Shown piece after piece: positions 24,843 through 33,013 of a stretch of DNA of 64,000 bases. A program made the position numbers and the translations under genes. Numbering within the stretch: position 1 is the stretch's first letter; each line of letters starts with the position of its first letter. Source of the stretch: Pseudomonas fluorescens (lineage in GTDB: Bacteria; Pseudomonadota; Gammaproteobacteria; Pseudomonadales; Pseudomonadaceae); the NCBI RefSeq assembly GCF_000802965.1, contig NZ_JSAK01000019.1:56855-120854 (forward strand). Reading direction: 5' to 3'. The notes beneath the pieces are model-generated. The model did not search any database. It saw only the letters and a list, made by a program, of their open reading frames with translations, and had not been told where the DNA came from.

Positions 24843-25376
24843 TCAGATGCACTTGAAATAGTCGAACGGTTCCCGGCAATCGACGCAGCGGTACAGCGCC
24901 TTGCACGCGGTGGAACCGAACTCGCTGAGCACCTCGGTGTGGGCGCTGCCGCATTGCGGGCAGACGATCACCGGGCTTTCACCGAGCAGGCTGCGCTTGC
25001 TGGTGCTGCCTTCTGGCGGTGCGATGCCGTAGGCGCGCAGGCGTTCGCGGCCGCTGGCGCTGATCCAGTCGGTGGTCCAGGCCGGGGTCAAACGGCGTTC
25101 CAGGTTGGGTGCTTGGAAACCGGCCAGCTCCAGCGCCTGGCGGATATCACTCTCAATCACTTCGGTGGCCGGGCAACCGGAGTAGGTCGGTGTGACCACC
25201 ACGTGCAAATGCCCAGCCTGCCAATCGAGATCGCGAACGATGCCAAGGTCCACCACGCTGACCACCGGCACTTCCGGGTCCATGACTTCGGACAGGATCG
25301 CCCACGCAGCCGCCAGGTCGGTCGGTTGTGCCGGCCGGGCGCCGAGGTCGCTGGCGATCAGCTCACCAGGTTGCAT
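24843..25376 (-). CDS. paaD: PaaD: epoxidase assembly (MIP18/SufT-like) protein
   Basis: A 177-residue protein. The MIP18/DUF59 core (DPEVPVVSVVDLGIVRDLDW, TYSGCPATEVIE) is followed by a zinc-type C-terminus with two CxxC pairs (CPQCGSAHT and CVDCREPF). PaaD is needed for phenylacetate growth but is not part of the purified epoxidase; it is thought to help mature its metal centres. It overlaps the end of paaC by 14 bases, a sign of translational coupling. Confidence 0.95.
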   Translation of the reverse strand: MQPGELIASDLGARPAQPTDLAAAWAILSEVMDPEVPVVSVVDLGIVRDLDWQAGHLHVVVTPTYSGCPATEVIESDIRQALELAGFQAPNLERRLTPAWTTDWISASGRERLRAYGIAPPEGSTSKRSLLGESPVIVCPQCGSAHTEVLSEFGSTACKALYRCVDCREPFDYFKCI

Positions 25377-26124
25377 CGGGGTACGCTCGTGGCAGGAACT
25401 GCATTTCGGCCAGCAGAATGCCCAGGTGTTCGGTGTGCAGGCCCTTGCGTGCGTTCAGGTAGAAATAGCTTGGCGCGGCGGGAACCGGCAGGGTGGCGCT
25501 GGCGAAAATTTCATTGACCTTGGCTTGCCAGGCAGCGGCGACTTGCGCGGTGTCCGGGGTAATGCCAGCGGCATGCAGACGCTGTTCGCTGTCGTCGGCG
25601 CTGGTCAGTTCCACGGTGAAACGCCAAACCTCGGGAATCGCCGCGAGCATGCGCCGGTGGCTTTCCTCGGTGCCGTCACCCAGACGCTCGACCCACTCGC
25701 CGGAGCGGCGCAGGTGATAGGTCACTTCCTTCACGGCTTTGGCGGCGATCCCGGCGATGCGCTCATCGCTGGACTGGCCCAGGCCGGTGAGCACTTGCAG
25801 GTGCCAGGCGTCATACAGGAACTGCTTGAGGATGGTCACCGCGTAGTCGCCGTTGGGTTGTTCCACCAGCAGCAGGTTGCGATAGGCACGTTCGTCGCGG
25901 CGGAACGCCAGGTCATCGGCGTCGCGGCCGTCGTCCAGCAGTTCAGCGGCGTAATCCAGCCAGTTGCGCGCCTGGCCCACCAGGTCGAGGCCGACGTTCA
26001 TCAGCGCCAGTTCTTCTTCCAGCGCCGGCGCCTTGCCGCACCATTGGCACAGGCGCTGGCCCTGAATCAGAGCGCTGTCGCCGAGGCGCAGCAGGAATTC
26101 GATCAGATCGGTTTTGTTATTCAT
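25363..26124 (-). CDS. paaC: PaaC: phenylacetyl-CoA epoxidase structural subunit
   Basis: A 253-residue ferritin-like helical protein that pairs with PaaA. It lacks the full set of di-iron ligands, as expected for PaaC: the LALMNVGLDLVGQARNWLDY helix replaces the metal helix. PaaAC dimers form the core of the oxygenase. The start at 26124 (MNNKTDLIEF) has GAGGTCG just before it; a GTG four codons upstream is an alternative. The stop overlaps paaD. Confidence 0.95.
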   Translation of the reverse strand: MNNKTDLIEFLLRLGDSALIQGQRLCQWCGKAPALEEELALMNVGLDLVGQARNWLDYAAELLDDGRDADDLAFRRDERAYRNLLLVEQPNGDYAVTILKQFLYDAWHLQVLTGLGQSSDERIAGIAAKAVKEVTYHLRRSGEWVERLGDGTEESHRRMLAAIPEVWRFTVELTSADDSEQRLHAAGITPDTAQVAAAWQAKVNEIFASATLPVPAAPSYFYLNARKGLHTEHLGILLAEMQFLPRAYPDATW

Positions 26125-26132
26125 GGTCGACC

Positions 26133-26414
26133 TCACATGTGCCCGACTTCGGCCGGCAGCTCGTAGAAGCTGGCATGGCGGTAGACCTTGTCGTCCGACG
26201 GATCGAACAGGGGATCTTTTTCATCCGGCGACGAGGCGGTGATCAGCGCCGATGGCACGACCCACAGGCTCACGCCTTCGCTGCGACGGGTGTACAGCTC
26301 GCGGGCGTTCTCAATGGCCATGGTGGTGTCGGCGGCATGCACGCTGCCGACGTGTTTGTGGTTGAGGCCGTGCTTGCTGCGCACGAAAACTTCGAAGAGG
26401 GTCCACTCGGACAT
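26133..26414 (-). CDS. paaB: PaaB: phenylacetyl-CoA epoxidase subunit
   Basis: A 93-residue protein matching PaaB in length and sequence (WTLFEVFVRSKHGLNHKHVG, SLWVVPSALI). PaaB bridges PaaAC heterodimers in the epoxidase complex. Its stop lies eight bases before the paaC start, so B, C and D are tightly coupled. The gap to paaA is unusually long (170 bases) and filled by a REP element. Confidence 0.95.
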   Translation of the reverse strand: MSEWTLFEVFVRSKHGLNHKHVGSVHAADTTMAIENARELYTRRSEGVSLWVVPSALITASSPDEKDPLFDPSDDKVYRHASFYELPAEVGHM

Positions 26415-26454
26415 TTCAGTTACTCCACATCTGTTCGGTTTTTACTGGCGGGGC

Positions 26455-26538
26455 TGAAGATCAAAAGATCGCAGCCTTCGGCAGCTCCTACACGGGATCA
26501 CCGGCTCCTGTAGGAGCTGGCGCAGCCTGCGATCTTTT
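26455..26538. repeat. REP hairpin inside the paa operon (paaA-paaB gap)
   Basis: Inverted modules (AAAAGATCGCAGCCTTCGGC and GGCGCAGCCTGCGATCTTTT) surround GCTCCTACACGGGATCACCGG. The element interrupts the operon between the first gene paaA and paaB. Such hairpins can protect the upstream message or damp readthrough, so PaaA could be made in excess of PaaB. Confidence 0.85.
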
Positions 26539-26584
26539 GGCGGCAGGGAAGTCGCCGAAGATCAAGATCATCAAACGTGCCGAA

Positions 26585-27574
26585 TCAGGCGGCGTTCTTG
26601 TTTTGTTTTTTGTAGGCGTGGGCGACGGCGGCTTCGCGAACCCAGGCGCCGTCTTCAATCGCCTTGCGGCGGGTGGCGACGCGTTCGGTGTTGCACGGGC
26701 CGTTGCCCTTGAGCACTTCGTAGAATTCGCTCCACTGGATCTCGCCGAAATCGTAGTGGCCGGTTTCGGCGTTCCACTTCAGGTCCGGGTCGGGGCAGGT
26801 GCAGCCCAGCAGCTCCAGTTGCGGGATGGTCTGGTCGATGAAGCGCTGGCGCAGTTCGTCGTTGCTCTGGCGCTTGATCTTCCAGGCCATGGATTGCGCG
26901 CTGTTCGGCGAGTGTTCATCGCTCGGGCCGAACATCATCAACGACGGCCACCACAGGCGATTGATGGCGTCCTGGACCATGTCTTTTTGTGCCTGAGTAC
27001 CGTGGCGCATCATGGTCAGGAGGATTTCGTAGCCCTGGCGCTGGTGGAAACTCTCTTCCTTGCAGATGCGCACCATGGCCCGGGAGTAGGGGCCGTAGGA
27101 GGTGCGCTGCAAAACCACCTGGTTAACGATCGCCGCGCCATCCACCAGCCAGCCCACCGCGCCCATGTCGGCCCAGTTCAGCGTCGGGTAATTGAAGATG
27201 CTCGAATACTTGGCCTTGCCGCTGTGCAGCTTGGCGATCTCTTCGTCGCGGTCGGCGCCGAGGGTTTCCATGGCGCTGTACAGATACAGACCGTGACCGG
27301 CCTCGTCCTGGATTTTCGCCATCAATTGCAGTTTGCGTTTGAGCGTCGGCGCGCGGGTGACCCAGTTGCCTTCGGGCAGCATGCCGACGATTTCGGAGTG
27401 GGCGTGCTGGGAAATCTGCCGGATCAGGGTTTGCCGGTAGGCATCTGGCATCCAATTCTTGGCTTCGATCTTGATTTCTGAATCGATTTTTTCCTGGAAA
27501 GCGCGTTCCTCTTCGGACATCTCCGAGAGGTCTTTGATGCGCTTTACGCCTGTTTCTACGAGCTGTGCGTACAT
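26585..27574 (-). CDS. paaA: PaaA: phenylacetyl-CoA epoxidase catalytic subunit
   Basis: A 329-residue di-iron oxygenase. The metal-binding Glu/His helices are intact (QDEAGHGLYL and CKEESFHQRQG). It turns phenylacetyl-CoA into the 1,2-epoxide, the ring-activating step of the pathway, using electrons from PaaE. It is the first gene of the paaABCDE unit, with a GGGAG ribosome site before the ATG. A predicted promoter with a PaaX-type operator lies 43-110 bases upstream. Confidence 0.97.
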   Translation of the reverse strand: MYAQLVETGVKRIKDLSEMSEEERAFQEKIDSEIKIEAKNWMPDAYRQTLIRQISQHAHSEIVGMLPEGNWVTRAPTLKRKLQLMAKIQDEAGHGLYLYSAMETLGADRDEEIAKLHSGKAKYSSIFNYPTLNWADMGAVGWLVDGAAIVNQVVLQRTSYGPYSRAMVRICKEESFHQRQGYEILLTMMRHGTQAQKDMVQDAINRLWWPSLMMFGPSDEHSPNSAQSMAWKIKRQSNDELRQRFIDQTIPQLELLGCTCPDPDLKWNAETGHYDFGEIQWSEFYEVLKGNGPCNTERVATRRKAIEDGAWVREAAVAHAYKKQNKNAA

Positions 27575-27616
27575 TGGGGGTCTCCCGCCGTGAATCTGTT
27601 CGAGGGCATGGAGAAC

Positions 27617-27645
27617 TTTATAAGCGATACATAAATTAATATCAA
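27617..27645 (-). promoter_or_regulatory. Predicted sigma-70 promoter of paaA
   Basis: On the minus strand TTGATA (27640-27645) and TATAAA (27617-27622) are spaced by exactly 17 bases, with the -10 about 45 bases upstream of the paaA start. The inner arm of the operator-like inverted repeat falls between the two boxes, so bound repressor would occlude polymerase. Confidence 0.7.
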
Positions 27646-27684
27646 ACAGTAAATGACGTGTCGTATTTGTTTTTTGTATCGCTT
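27622..27684. promoter_or_regulatory. Probable PaaX operator at paaA
   Basis: A perfect 10-base inverted repeat, AAGCGATACA (27622-27631) and TGTATCGCTT (27675-27684), with a 43-base centre. The same core occurs in the paaF-paaY region. PaaX of E. coli also binds distant inverted half-sites and is released by phenylacetyl-CoA. Assignment to PaaX is inference from shared motif and context. Confidence 0.65.
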
Positions 27685-27710
27685 TGGATGAGTGGTGGTT
27701 TTTTCGGGGC

Positions 27711-28040
27711 TGGGTACATATCCGTTGCTGCGGTAACGGCGGCTTATGGTTTCGCCCTTACGGCGACTCACTTTTTTACAAGCGCCTAAAAAAGTAAGCA
27801 AAAAAAGCTCGCCCCTTACGTACGGCCCCTCGCTAAGGCTCGGTGTTCCTTCGCTCCGGCATTCATCCGGGGGTATCGCCTCCGGTCTGCTTCGCGACGA
27901 CCTCCTCTCGATGTGTGCGGCTTCGCCGCACGGCGCTGCGCGCCCACCCCCGGATAAACGCCTCCACTCAGCCTGCCGAGGGGGCGGGTGAATCAAAAGG
28001 GCCGAGGCGGCCTACCGGCCGGCCTGGTTGTTTGGTCCGT
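27711..28040. repeat. Long interspersed intergenic element
   Basis: The block starts TGGGTACATATCCGTTGCTG and includes CTTATGGTTTCGCCCTTACG and ACTCACTTTTTTACAAGCGC; it ends near the GGGCCGAGGCGG/CCGGCCGGCC stretch. I recognise it as a type of long repeat scattered between genes in many Pseudomonas genomes. Short open frames inside it are not believable genes. It separates the paaK and paaA transcription units; the 27575-28421 gap otherwise holds only the paaA promoter, REP modules and a terminator. Confidence 0.65.
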
Positions 28041-28122
28041 ATGCATTTCAAAACTGTGGGAGGGAGCTTGCTCGCGATAGCACCCTGCCTGCCTACAAAT
28101 ATCTCTCGAATGTACCCAACCC

Positions 28123-28215
28123 TGTAGGAGCTGCCGAAGGCTGCGATCTTTTGACCTTGCCCTGAAAAAACCAAATCAAAAGATCGCAGCCTCGTTTCAC
28201 TCGTCAGCTCCTACA
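28123..28215. repeat. REP hairpin with altered arm
   Basis: Same family as 5843-5919, but the right arm reads CCTCGTTTCACTCGTCAGCT instead of the usual CCTGCGGCAGCT. The stem is therefore broken near the base. It is one of several adjacent elements in the paaK-paaA gap; a lone GGAGGGAGCTTGCTCGCGAT module precedes it at about 28058-28080. Confidence 0.75.
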
Positions 28216-28251
28216 GACAACGAATCACCACCGGATGTACCCAATCCAAAC

Positions 28252-28340
28252 TGTGGGAGCCAGCCTGCTGGCGATAGCGGTATGTCAGGCGCAGCGATGT
28301 CGACTGTACGGCCGCCATCGCCAGCAAGCCGGCTCCTACA
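28252..28340. repeat. REP hairpin (GCCAGCCTGCTGGCGAT family)
   Basis: Inverted arms TGTGGGAGCCAGCCTGCTGG and GCCAGCAAGCCGGCTCCTAC surround a ~45-base centre containing TGTCAGGCGCAGCGATGTCG. It lies just beyond the paaK terminator. Confidence 0.8.
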
Positions 28341-28380
28341 GGAATTGCGACTGGCTTCGGAATCAACAAGCTCCAGGCAA

Positions 28381-28404
28381 AAAAAAGCCCCGCAAAAGCG
28401 GGGC
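28381..28404 (-). terminator. Intrinsic terminator of the paaFGHIJK operon
   Basis: On the minus strand a perfect 7-base stem GCCCCGC/GCGGGGC with a 4-base loop (28387-28404) is followed by a run of six T (28381-28386). It lies 17 bases past the paaK stop and separates this unit from paaA. Confidence 0.9.
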
Positions 28405-28421
28405 CATAAGGGGTGCAGCAG

Positions 28422-29747
28422 TCATGCTTTCGGACGGTTATCCAATACGTGGCAAGCCTTGCCTTCCGAGCGTTTGATCGAATGGAACGGCTGCAAGACA
28501 ATCCGCGAACTGATCCCGATATACGTCTTGATGTGCTTGCTCAACTCACCACAAACAGCCTTCTGCTGTTCATCGCTCAGGTGCTGATGTTCAGCCTTCA
28601 ACTCGACATGCACATCCACGCTGTCGAGGTTGCCATTGCGATACAGATGGATCTCATAACACTCGGCCAGCTGTTTGACTTTCAGCACCTGCTCTTCGAT
28701 CTGCGTCGGGAACACGTTGACCCCGCGGATGATCAGCATGTCATCGCTGCGTCCGGTGATCTTGTCGATGCGTCGCATTGGCCGTGCAGTGCCCGGCAGC
28801 AGGCGCGTCAGGTCGCGGGTGCGGTAGCGGATCATCGGCAGGGCTTCTTTGCTCAAGGAAGTGAACACCAGTTCGCCCATCTGACCGTCCGGAAGCACTT
28901 CGCCAGTCACCGGGTCGATGATTTCCGGGTAGAAGTGGTCTTCCCAGATCGTCGGGCCGTCCTTGGTTTCGGCGCATTCCATGGCGACGCCCGGGCCCAT
29001 GATTTCCGAGAGACCGTAGATGTCGAGGGCGGTGATACCCAGGCGTTGTTCGATGGCGCTGCGCAGTTCGGCAGTCCACGGCTCGGCGCCGAAGATGCCC
29101 AGGCGCAGGGCCAGTTTGTGCGGGTCGATGCCCTGGCGCTCGATTTCATCGGCGATGTTGAGCATGTAGGACGGCGTGACCATGATGATGTCCGGCTGGA
29201 AATCCTTGATCAGTTGCACTTGCTTTTCAGTCTGGCCACCGGACATCGGGATCACCGTGCAACCCAGGCGTTCAGCGCCGTAGTGCGCGCCGAGGCCGCC
29301 GGTGAACAGGCCGTAGCCATAGGAAATATGCACTTTGTCGCCACGCCGGCCACCCGCCGCTCGGATTGAACGGGCCACGACGTTGGCCCAGGTGTCGATG
29401 TCGTTCTGGGTGTAGCCGACGACGGTTGGTTTGCCGGTGGTGCCGCTGGACGCGTGCAGGCGCACGATGTCGTGCATCGGCACCGCGAACATGCCGTAGG
29501 GGTAGTTGTCGCGCAGGTCGGACTTGGTGGTGAACGGGAATTTCGCCAGGTCGTCGAGGGACTTGATGTCGTCCGGGTGCACGCCCAGGGCATCGAAGCG
29601 CTGACGGTACAGCGGCACATTGTTGTAGGCGTGGTTGAGGCTCCAGCGCAGGCGTTCCAGCTGGTGCTGACGGAGTTCGTCGACGCTGGCGGTTTCCAGC
29701 GGGTCCAGCACAGGATCAAGCACGGATTGGGCAATTGGCATGTTCAT
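28422..29747 (-). CDS. paaK: PaaK: phenylacetate-CoA ligase
   Basis: A 441-residue AMP-forming ligase that converts phenylacetate to phenylacetyl-CoA, the pathway intermediate that also acts as inducer. The ATP-binding loop HASSGTTGKPTVVGYT and the GLSEIMGPGVAMEC segment are characteristic of PaaK. The C-terminal lid (RSDDMLIIRGVNVFPTQIEE) is complete. It is the last gene of the paaFGHIJK run, 99 bases after paaJ, and ends at a strong terminator. Older Pseudomonas papers call this gene paaF. Confidence 0.96.
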   Translation of the reverse strand: MNMPIAQSVLDPVLDPLETASVDELRQHQLERLRWSLNHAYNNVPLYRQRFDALGVHPDDIKSLDDLAKFPFTTKSDLRDNYPYGMFAVPMHDIVRLHASSGTTGKPTVVGYTQNDIDTWANVVARSIRAAGGRRGDKVHISYGYGLFTGGLGAHYGAERLGCTVIPMSGGQTEKQVQLIKDFQPDIIMVTPSYMLNIADEIERQGIDPHKLALRLGIFGAEPWTAELRSAIEQRLGITALDIYGLSEIMGPGVAMECAETKDGPTIWEDHFYPEIIDPVTGEVLPDGQMGELVFTSLSKEALPMIRYRTRDLTRLLPGTARPMRRIDKITGRSDDMLIIRGVNVFPTQIEEQVLKVKQLAECYEIHLYRNGNLDSVDVHVELKAEHQHLSDEQQKAVCGELSKHIKTYIGISSRIVLQPFHSIKRSEGKACHVLDNRPKA

Positions 29748-29846
29748 GACTTCACTCGAATTGTTTTTGTGTTCCGGCCCTTTTGCACAAGGGCTTTGAG
29801 TGCATGCCCCAAGGATACCTCTCGGCTCCTCGGGAATCGCGGTTCT

Positions 29847-31058
29847 TTAGTGGGGTAGACGCTCGATGATCAGCGCGATCCCCTGGCCAACACCGATGCA
29901 CATGGTGCACAGGGCGTAGCGGCCATTGCGTTCCTCAAGCTCATGCAGGGCGGTGGTCACCAGGCGCGCGCCGCTCATGCCCAGCGGATGGCCGAGGGCA
30001 ATGGCGCCGCCGTTGGGGTTGACCCGCGGATCGGTGTCACTCAGACCCAGTTCACGCAACACCGCCAGGCCCTGCGCGGCAAAGGCTTCGTTGAGCTCAA
30101 TCACGTCCATGTCGGCCAGGCTCAGGTTGGCCAGTTCCAGCACCTTGCGGGTCGCCGGGACCGGGCCGATGCCCATGATTCGCGGTTCCACGCCAGCCGT
30201 TGCCATCGCCACCACTCGACCACGTGCGGTGAGGCCGTGACGCTTGGCGACTTCCGGGCTGGCCAGCAGCAATGCGCAAGCACCGTCGTTGACCCCGGAA
30301 GCGTTGCCGGCAGTGACGCTGCCGCCTTCGCGGAACGGCGTGCCGAGTTTGGCCAGCTGCTCAAGGGTGGTGTCGCCGCGCGGGTGTTCGTCCTGCTCGA
30401 CCACTTTGGCCGGGCCTTTGCGCTGCGGAATTTCGACCGCAACGATTTCTTTCGCCAGACGCCCATTGGCTTGGGCGGCAGCGGCGCGTTGCTGGCTGCG
30501 CAGGGCGAAGGCGTCCTGGTCGGCGCGGGAGATGTTGAACTGTACGGCGACGTTCTCGGCGGTTTCCGGCATGGAGTCGATGCCGAAGGCTTTTTTCATC
30601 AGCGGATTGACGAAGCGCCAGCCGATGGTGGTATCAAAGATTTCGGCGGCACGGGAAAACGCCTGCTCGGCCTTGCCCATCACCAGCGGTGCGCGGGACA
30701 TCGATTCGACGCCGCCTACCAGCATCAGCCCGGCTTCGCCGCTGCGAATCGCCCGTGCCGCCGTGCCGACCGCATCCAGTCCGGAGCCGCACAGGCGATT
30801 GAGGGTGGTGCCGGGCACGCTGACCGGCAACCCGGCCAGCAGCGCCGACATGCGCGCGACGTTGCGGTTGTCTTCGCCGGCCTGGTTGGCGCAGCCGTAG
30901 ATCACATCGTCGACGCTGCTCCAGTCAACTTGCGGGTGACGGCGCAGCAGTTCACGCAGGGGCACCGCGCCGAGGTCGTCGGCGCGCACGCTGCTCAAGA
31001 CTCCGGCGTAGCGACCGATCGGGGTGCGGACCGCGTCGATGATCAGGGCGTCATTCAT
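29847..31058 (-). CDS. paaJ: PaaJ: 3-oxoadipyl-CoA/3-oxo-5,6-dehydrosuberyl-CoA thiolase
   Basis: A 403-residue degradative thiolase that closes the pathway, releasing acetyl-CoA and succinyl-CoA. All motifs are canonical: NRLCGSG, NEAFAAQG, GHPLGMSGAR and CIGVGQG. It is close to PcaF of the beta-ketoadipate pathway, and only context separates the two. The start at 31058 has AGGAGAATCC before it and overlaps the paaI stop by eight bases. The frame stays open a little further upstream without support. Confidence 0.94.
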   Translation of the reverse strand: MNDALIIDAVRTPIGRYAGVLSSVRADDLGAVPLRELLRRHPQVDWSSVDDVIYGCANQAGEDNRNVARMSALLAGLPVSVPGTTLNRLCGSGLDAVGTAARAIRSGEAGLMLVGGVESMSRAPLVMGKAEQAFSRAAEIFDTTIGWRFVNPLMKKAFGIDSMPETAENVAVQFNISRADQDAFALRSQQRAAAAQANGRLAKEIVAVEIPQRKGPAKVVEQDEHPRGDTTLEQLAKLGTPFREGGSVTAGNASGVNDGACALLLASPEVAKRHGLTARGRVVAMATAGVEPRIMGIGPVPATRKVLELANLSLADMDVIELNEAFAAQGLAVLRELGLSDTDPRVNPNGGAIALGHPLGMSGARLVTTALHELEERNGRYALCTMCIGVGQGIALIIERLPH

Positions 31059-31500
31059 TGGGATTCTCCTGCGCCAGCACCGAGCCGCGCACTTTGTAGG
31101 ATTTGCCATGGAACAGGGCGATCAACTGGCCCTGCTGGTTTTCAATGCGGACGTCGTAGTTGCCGGTGCGACCGGAACGACTTTGCTCGATGCAATCGGC
31201 GTTCAGGGTGTCGCCCAGCCGAGCCGGCGCGATGTAGTCGATGCTGCAACCGATGGCCACCGTGGCTTCGTTGTAGCTGTTGCAGGCAAAGGCGAACGCC
31301 GAGTCGGCGAGGGCGAACAGATAACCGCCGTGGCACGTGCCGTGGCCCTGGACCATGTCGGCACGCACGGTCATGCCGACGCGGGCGCAACCGGGGGCGG
31401 CGGAGAGCAAACGGATGCCCATCGCCTGACTGGCGGCGTCGCGATCCAGCAGCGTTTGCGCGCAGTTGACGGCCAGGTTCATCGCTTCGTGGTTAGTCAT
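31051..31500 (-). CDS. paaI: PaaI: hydroxyphenylacetyl-CoA thioesterase
   Basis: A 149-residue hotdog thioesterase. The PaaI signature GHGTCHGGYLFALADSAFAFACN is split across the catalytic helix, with the conserved Asp. It rescues CoA from dead-end ring-hydroxylated phenylacetyl-CoA. The start at 31500 (MTNHEAMNLA) fits the family length; it overlaps paaH upstream by eight bases and paaJ downstream by eight, so the three are coupled. Confidence 0.95.
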   Translation of the reverse strand: MTNHEAMNLAVNCAQTLLDRDAASQAMGIRLLSAAPGCARVGMTVRADMVQGHGTCHGGYLFALADSAFAFACNSYNEATVAIGCSIDYIAPARLGDTLNADCIEQSRSGRTGNYDVRIENQQGQLIALFHGKSYKVRGSVLAQENPNE

Positions 31501-33010
31501 GGAATGTCCTCCCTTCGGCAACCCGGCGGCGCAACAGCAACGACGGCCGGTAGCGTTCTTCGCCATAACCGGCTTGCAGGTTTTCCAGCACTTTCAGAAT
31601 GTGCGGCAGGCCGACGGCATCGGCCCAGGCCAGCGGGCCTTGGGGGTAATTGACCCCGGCGCGCATCGCGAGGTCGATGTCGGCGGCCGAGGCCACGCCT
31701 TGCAGCAGGGCGTCCGCCGCTTCGTTGGCGAGCATCGCCACAGTGCGCAGGACGGCGAGGGCCGGGCTGTCGCTGAGCAGGCTGACCTTGAGCCCGGCCC
31801 GTTGCAGCAGGGCGATGCCTTGCTTGAGCGCGAGCGGATCAATGCCCGCCGCGTAGCTGATGGCGATGCGCTGGGCCTTGGCGTAATCGAGGGTCAGATC
31901 CAGCAGGATCAGGTTGCGCAGCCCGTCTTCCTTGGCCCGCTGACAGGCCATGCGACCGTCGCTCAAGGCCAGTACCGCATCACCGACGCGCAGCAGGCCG
32001 CGACCATCGCGCTGGATGACCTCGACGCCTTGCTCGCTCAATCGCGGGAGCAAACGACGGGCGATGCCCAAATCACCTTCGGCGATGCAAACCTCTACGT
32101 TCGCATCGCTGCTGATCTCAAGCGGTTGCGGGCGTTCTGAACCTTGGGCGTAGCTGTAGAAACCCTGGCCGCTTTTGCGCCCCAGTCGCCCGCCGTCCAC
32201 CAGTTCCTTCTGGATCAGCGAAGGCTGGAAGCGGGTGTCCGCGTAATAGGCGTCGAACACTGAACAGGTCACGGCGTAGTTGACGTCATGGCCGATCAGG
32301 TCGGTCAGCTCGAACGCACCCATGGCAAACCCGCCGGCGTCGCGCATCAGCGCATCCAGCGTCGGGCAATCGGCCGCGCCTTCCTGCAACAGGCGCAGGC
32401 TCTCGGCATAAAACGGCCGCGCCACACGGTTGACGATGAAGCCCGGTGTGGAGCGGGTGTGCACTGGTTTTTTGCCCCAGGCTTTGGCGGTGTCGTACAG
32501 GCACTCGGCGAGTGCCGGGTCGCTGGCCAGACCGGAGACGATTTCCACCAGCGCCATGACTGGCGCCGGGTTGAAGAAGTGCAAGCCGAGCAGGCGATTC
32601 GGATGATCAAGCTGCGCGGCAATGCTGGTGATCGACAGCGACGAGGTATTGCTGGCCAGGATGCAGTGCTCGCCGCAAATGCCTTCGAGTTGTCGGAACA
32701 GGGCGCGCTTGACCTCAAGGTTCTCGACGATGGCTTCGATGATCAGCTCGCAATCGGCCAGCGCTTCGATGGCTTCTGCGGCTTGCAGGCGAGCGATGGT
32801 GGCGTTGCGCGACTCGGCGGCCAGCTTGCCGTTCTCGACCCGTTTGCCCAGTTGCCGGTCGATGCCTTCGATGGCTTGGGCGGCGGCGCCGGGGCGATTG
32901 TCCAGCAGCAACACTGGATGACCGGCCTGGGCGGCGACCTGGGCAATGCCGGCACCCATGGCGCCGGCGCCGATCACGGCGACGCGTGCGTTGGTATTGA
33001 GTGCGGTCAT
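31493..33010 (-). CDS. paaH: PaaH: 3-hydroxyadipyl-CoA dehydrogenase
   Basis: A 505-residue NAD-dependent dehydrogenase. The Rossmann loop GAGAMGAGIAQVAAQAG begins at about residue 14, and the catalytic His is in HFFNPAPVMALVEIV. Two copies of the C-terminal 3-hydroxyacyl-CoA dehydrogenase domain follow (~190-290 and ~410-500), which is the long form typical of PaaH. It oxidises 3-hydroxyadipyl-CoA to the 3-oxo form. Three bases separate its start from the paaG stop. Confidence 0.95.
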   Translation of the reverse strand: MTALNTNARVAVIGAGAMGAGIAQVAAQAGHPVLLLDNRPGAAAQAIEGIDRQLGKRVENGKLAAESRNATIARLQAAEAIEALADCELIIEAIVENLEVKRALFRQLEGICGEHCILASNTSSLSITSIAAQLDHPNRLLGLHFFNPAPVMALVEIVSGLASDPALAECLYDTAKAWGKKPVHTRSTPGFIVNRVARPFYAESLRLLQEGAADCPTLDALMRDAGGFAMGAFELTDLIGHDVNYAVTCSVFDAYYADTRFQPSLIQKELVDGGRLGRKSGQGFYSYAQGSERPQPLEISSDANVEVCIAEGDLGIARRLLPRLSEQGVEVIQRDGRGLLRVGDAVLALSDGRMACQRAKEDGLRNLILLDLTLDYAKAQRIAISYAAGIDPLALKQGIALLQRAGLKVSLLSDSPALAVLRTVAMLANEAADALLQGVASAADIDLAMRAGVNYPQGPLAWADAVGLPHILKVLENLQAGYGEERYRPSLLLRRRVAEGRTFHD

Positions 33011-33013
33011 GGC

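Noticed and set aside
23556..25517. A 653-codon plus-strand frame opposite paaE/paaD
   Set aside because: Starts in a REP element and is antisense to conserved paa genes.
27746..27991. Short open frames in the paaK-paaA gap
   Set aside because: They lie inside a repeated intergenic element, lack ribosome sites and have atypical composition.
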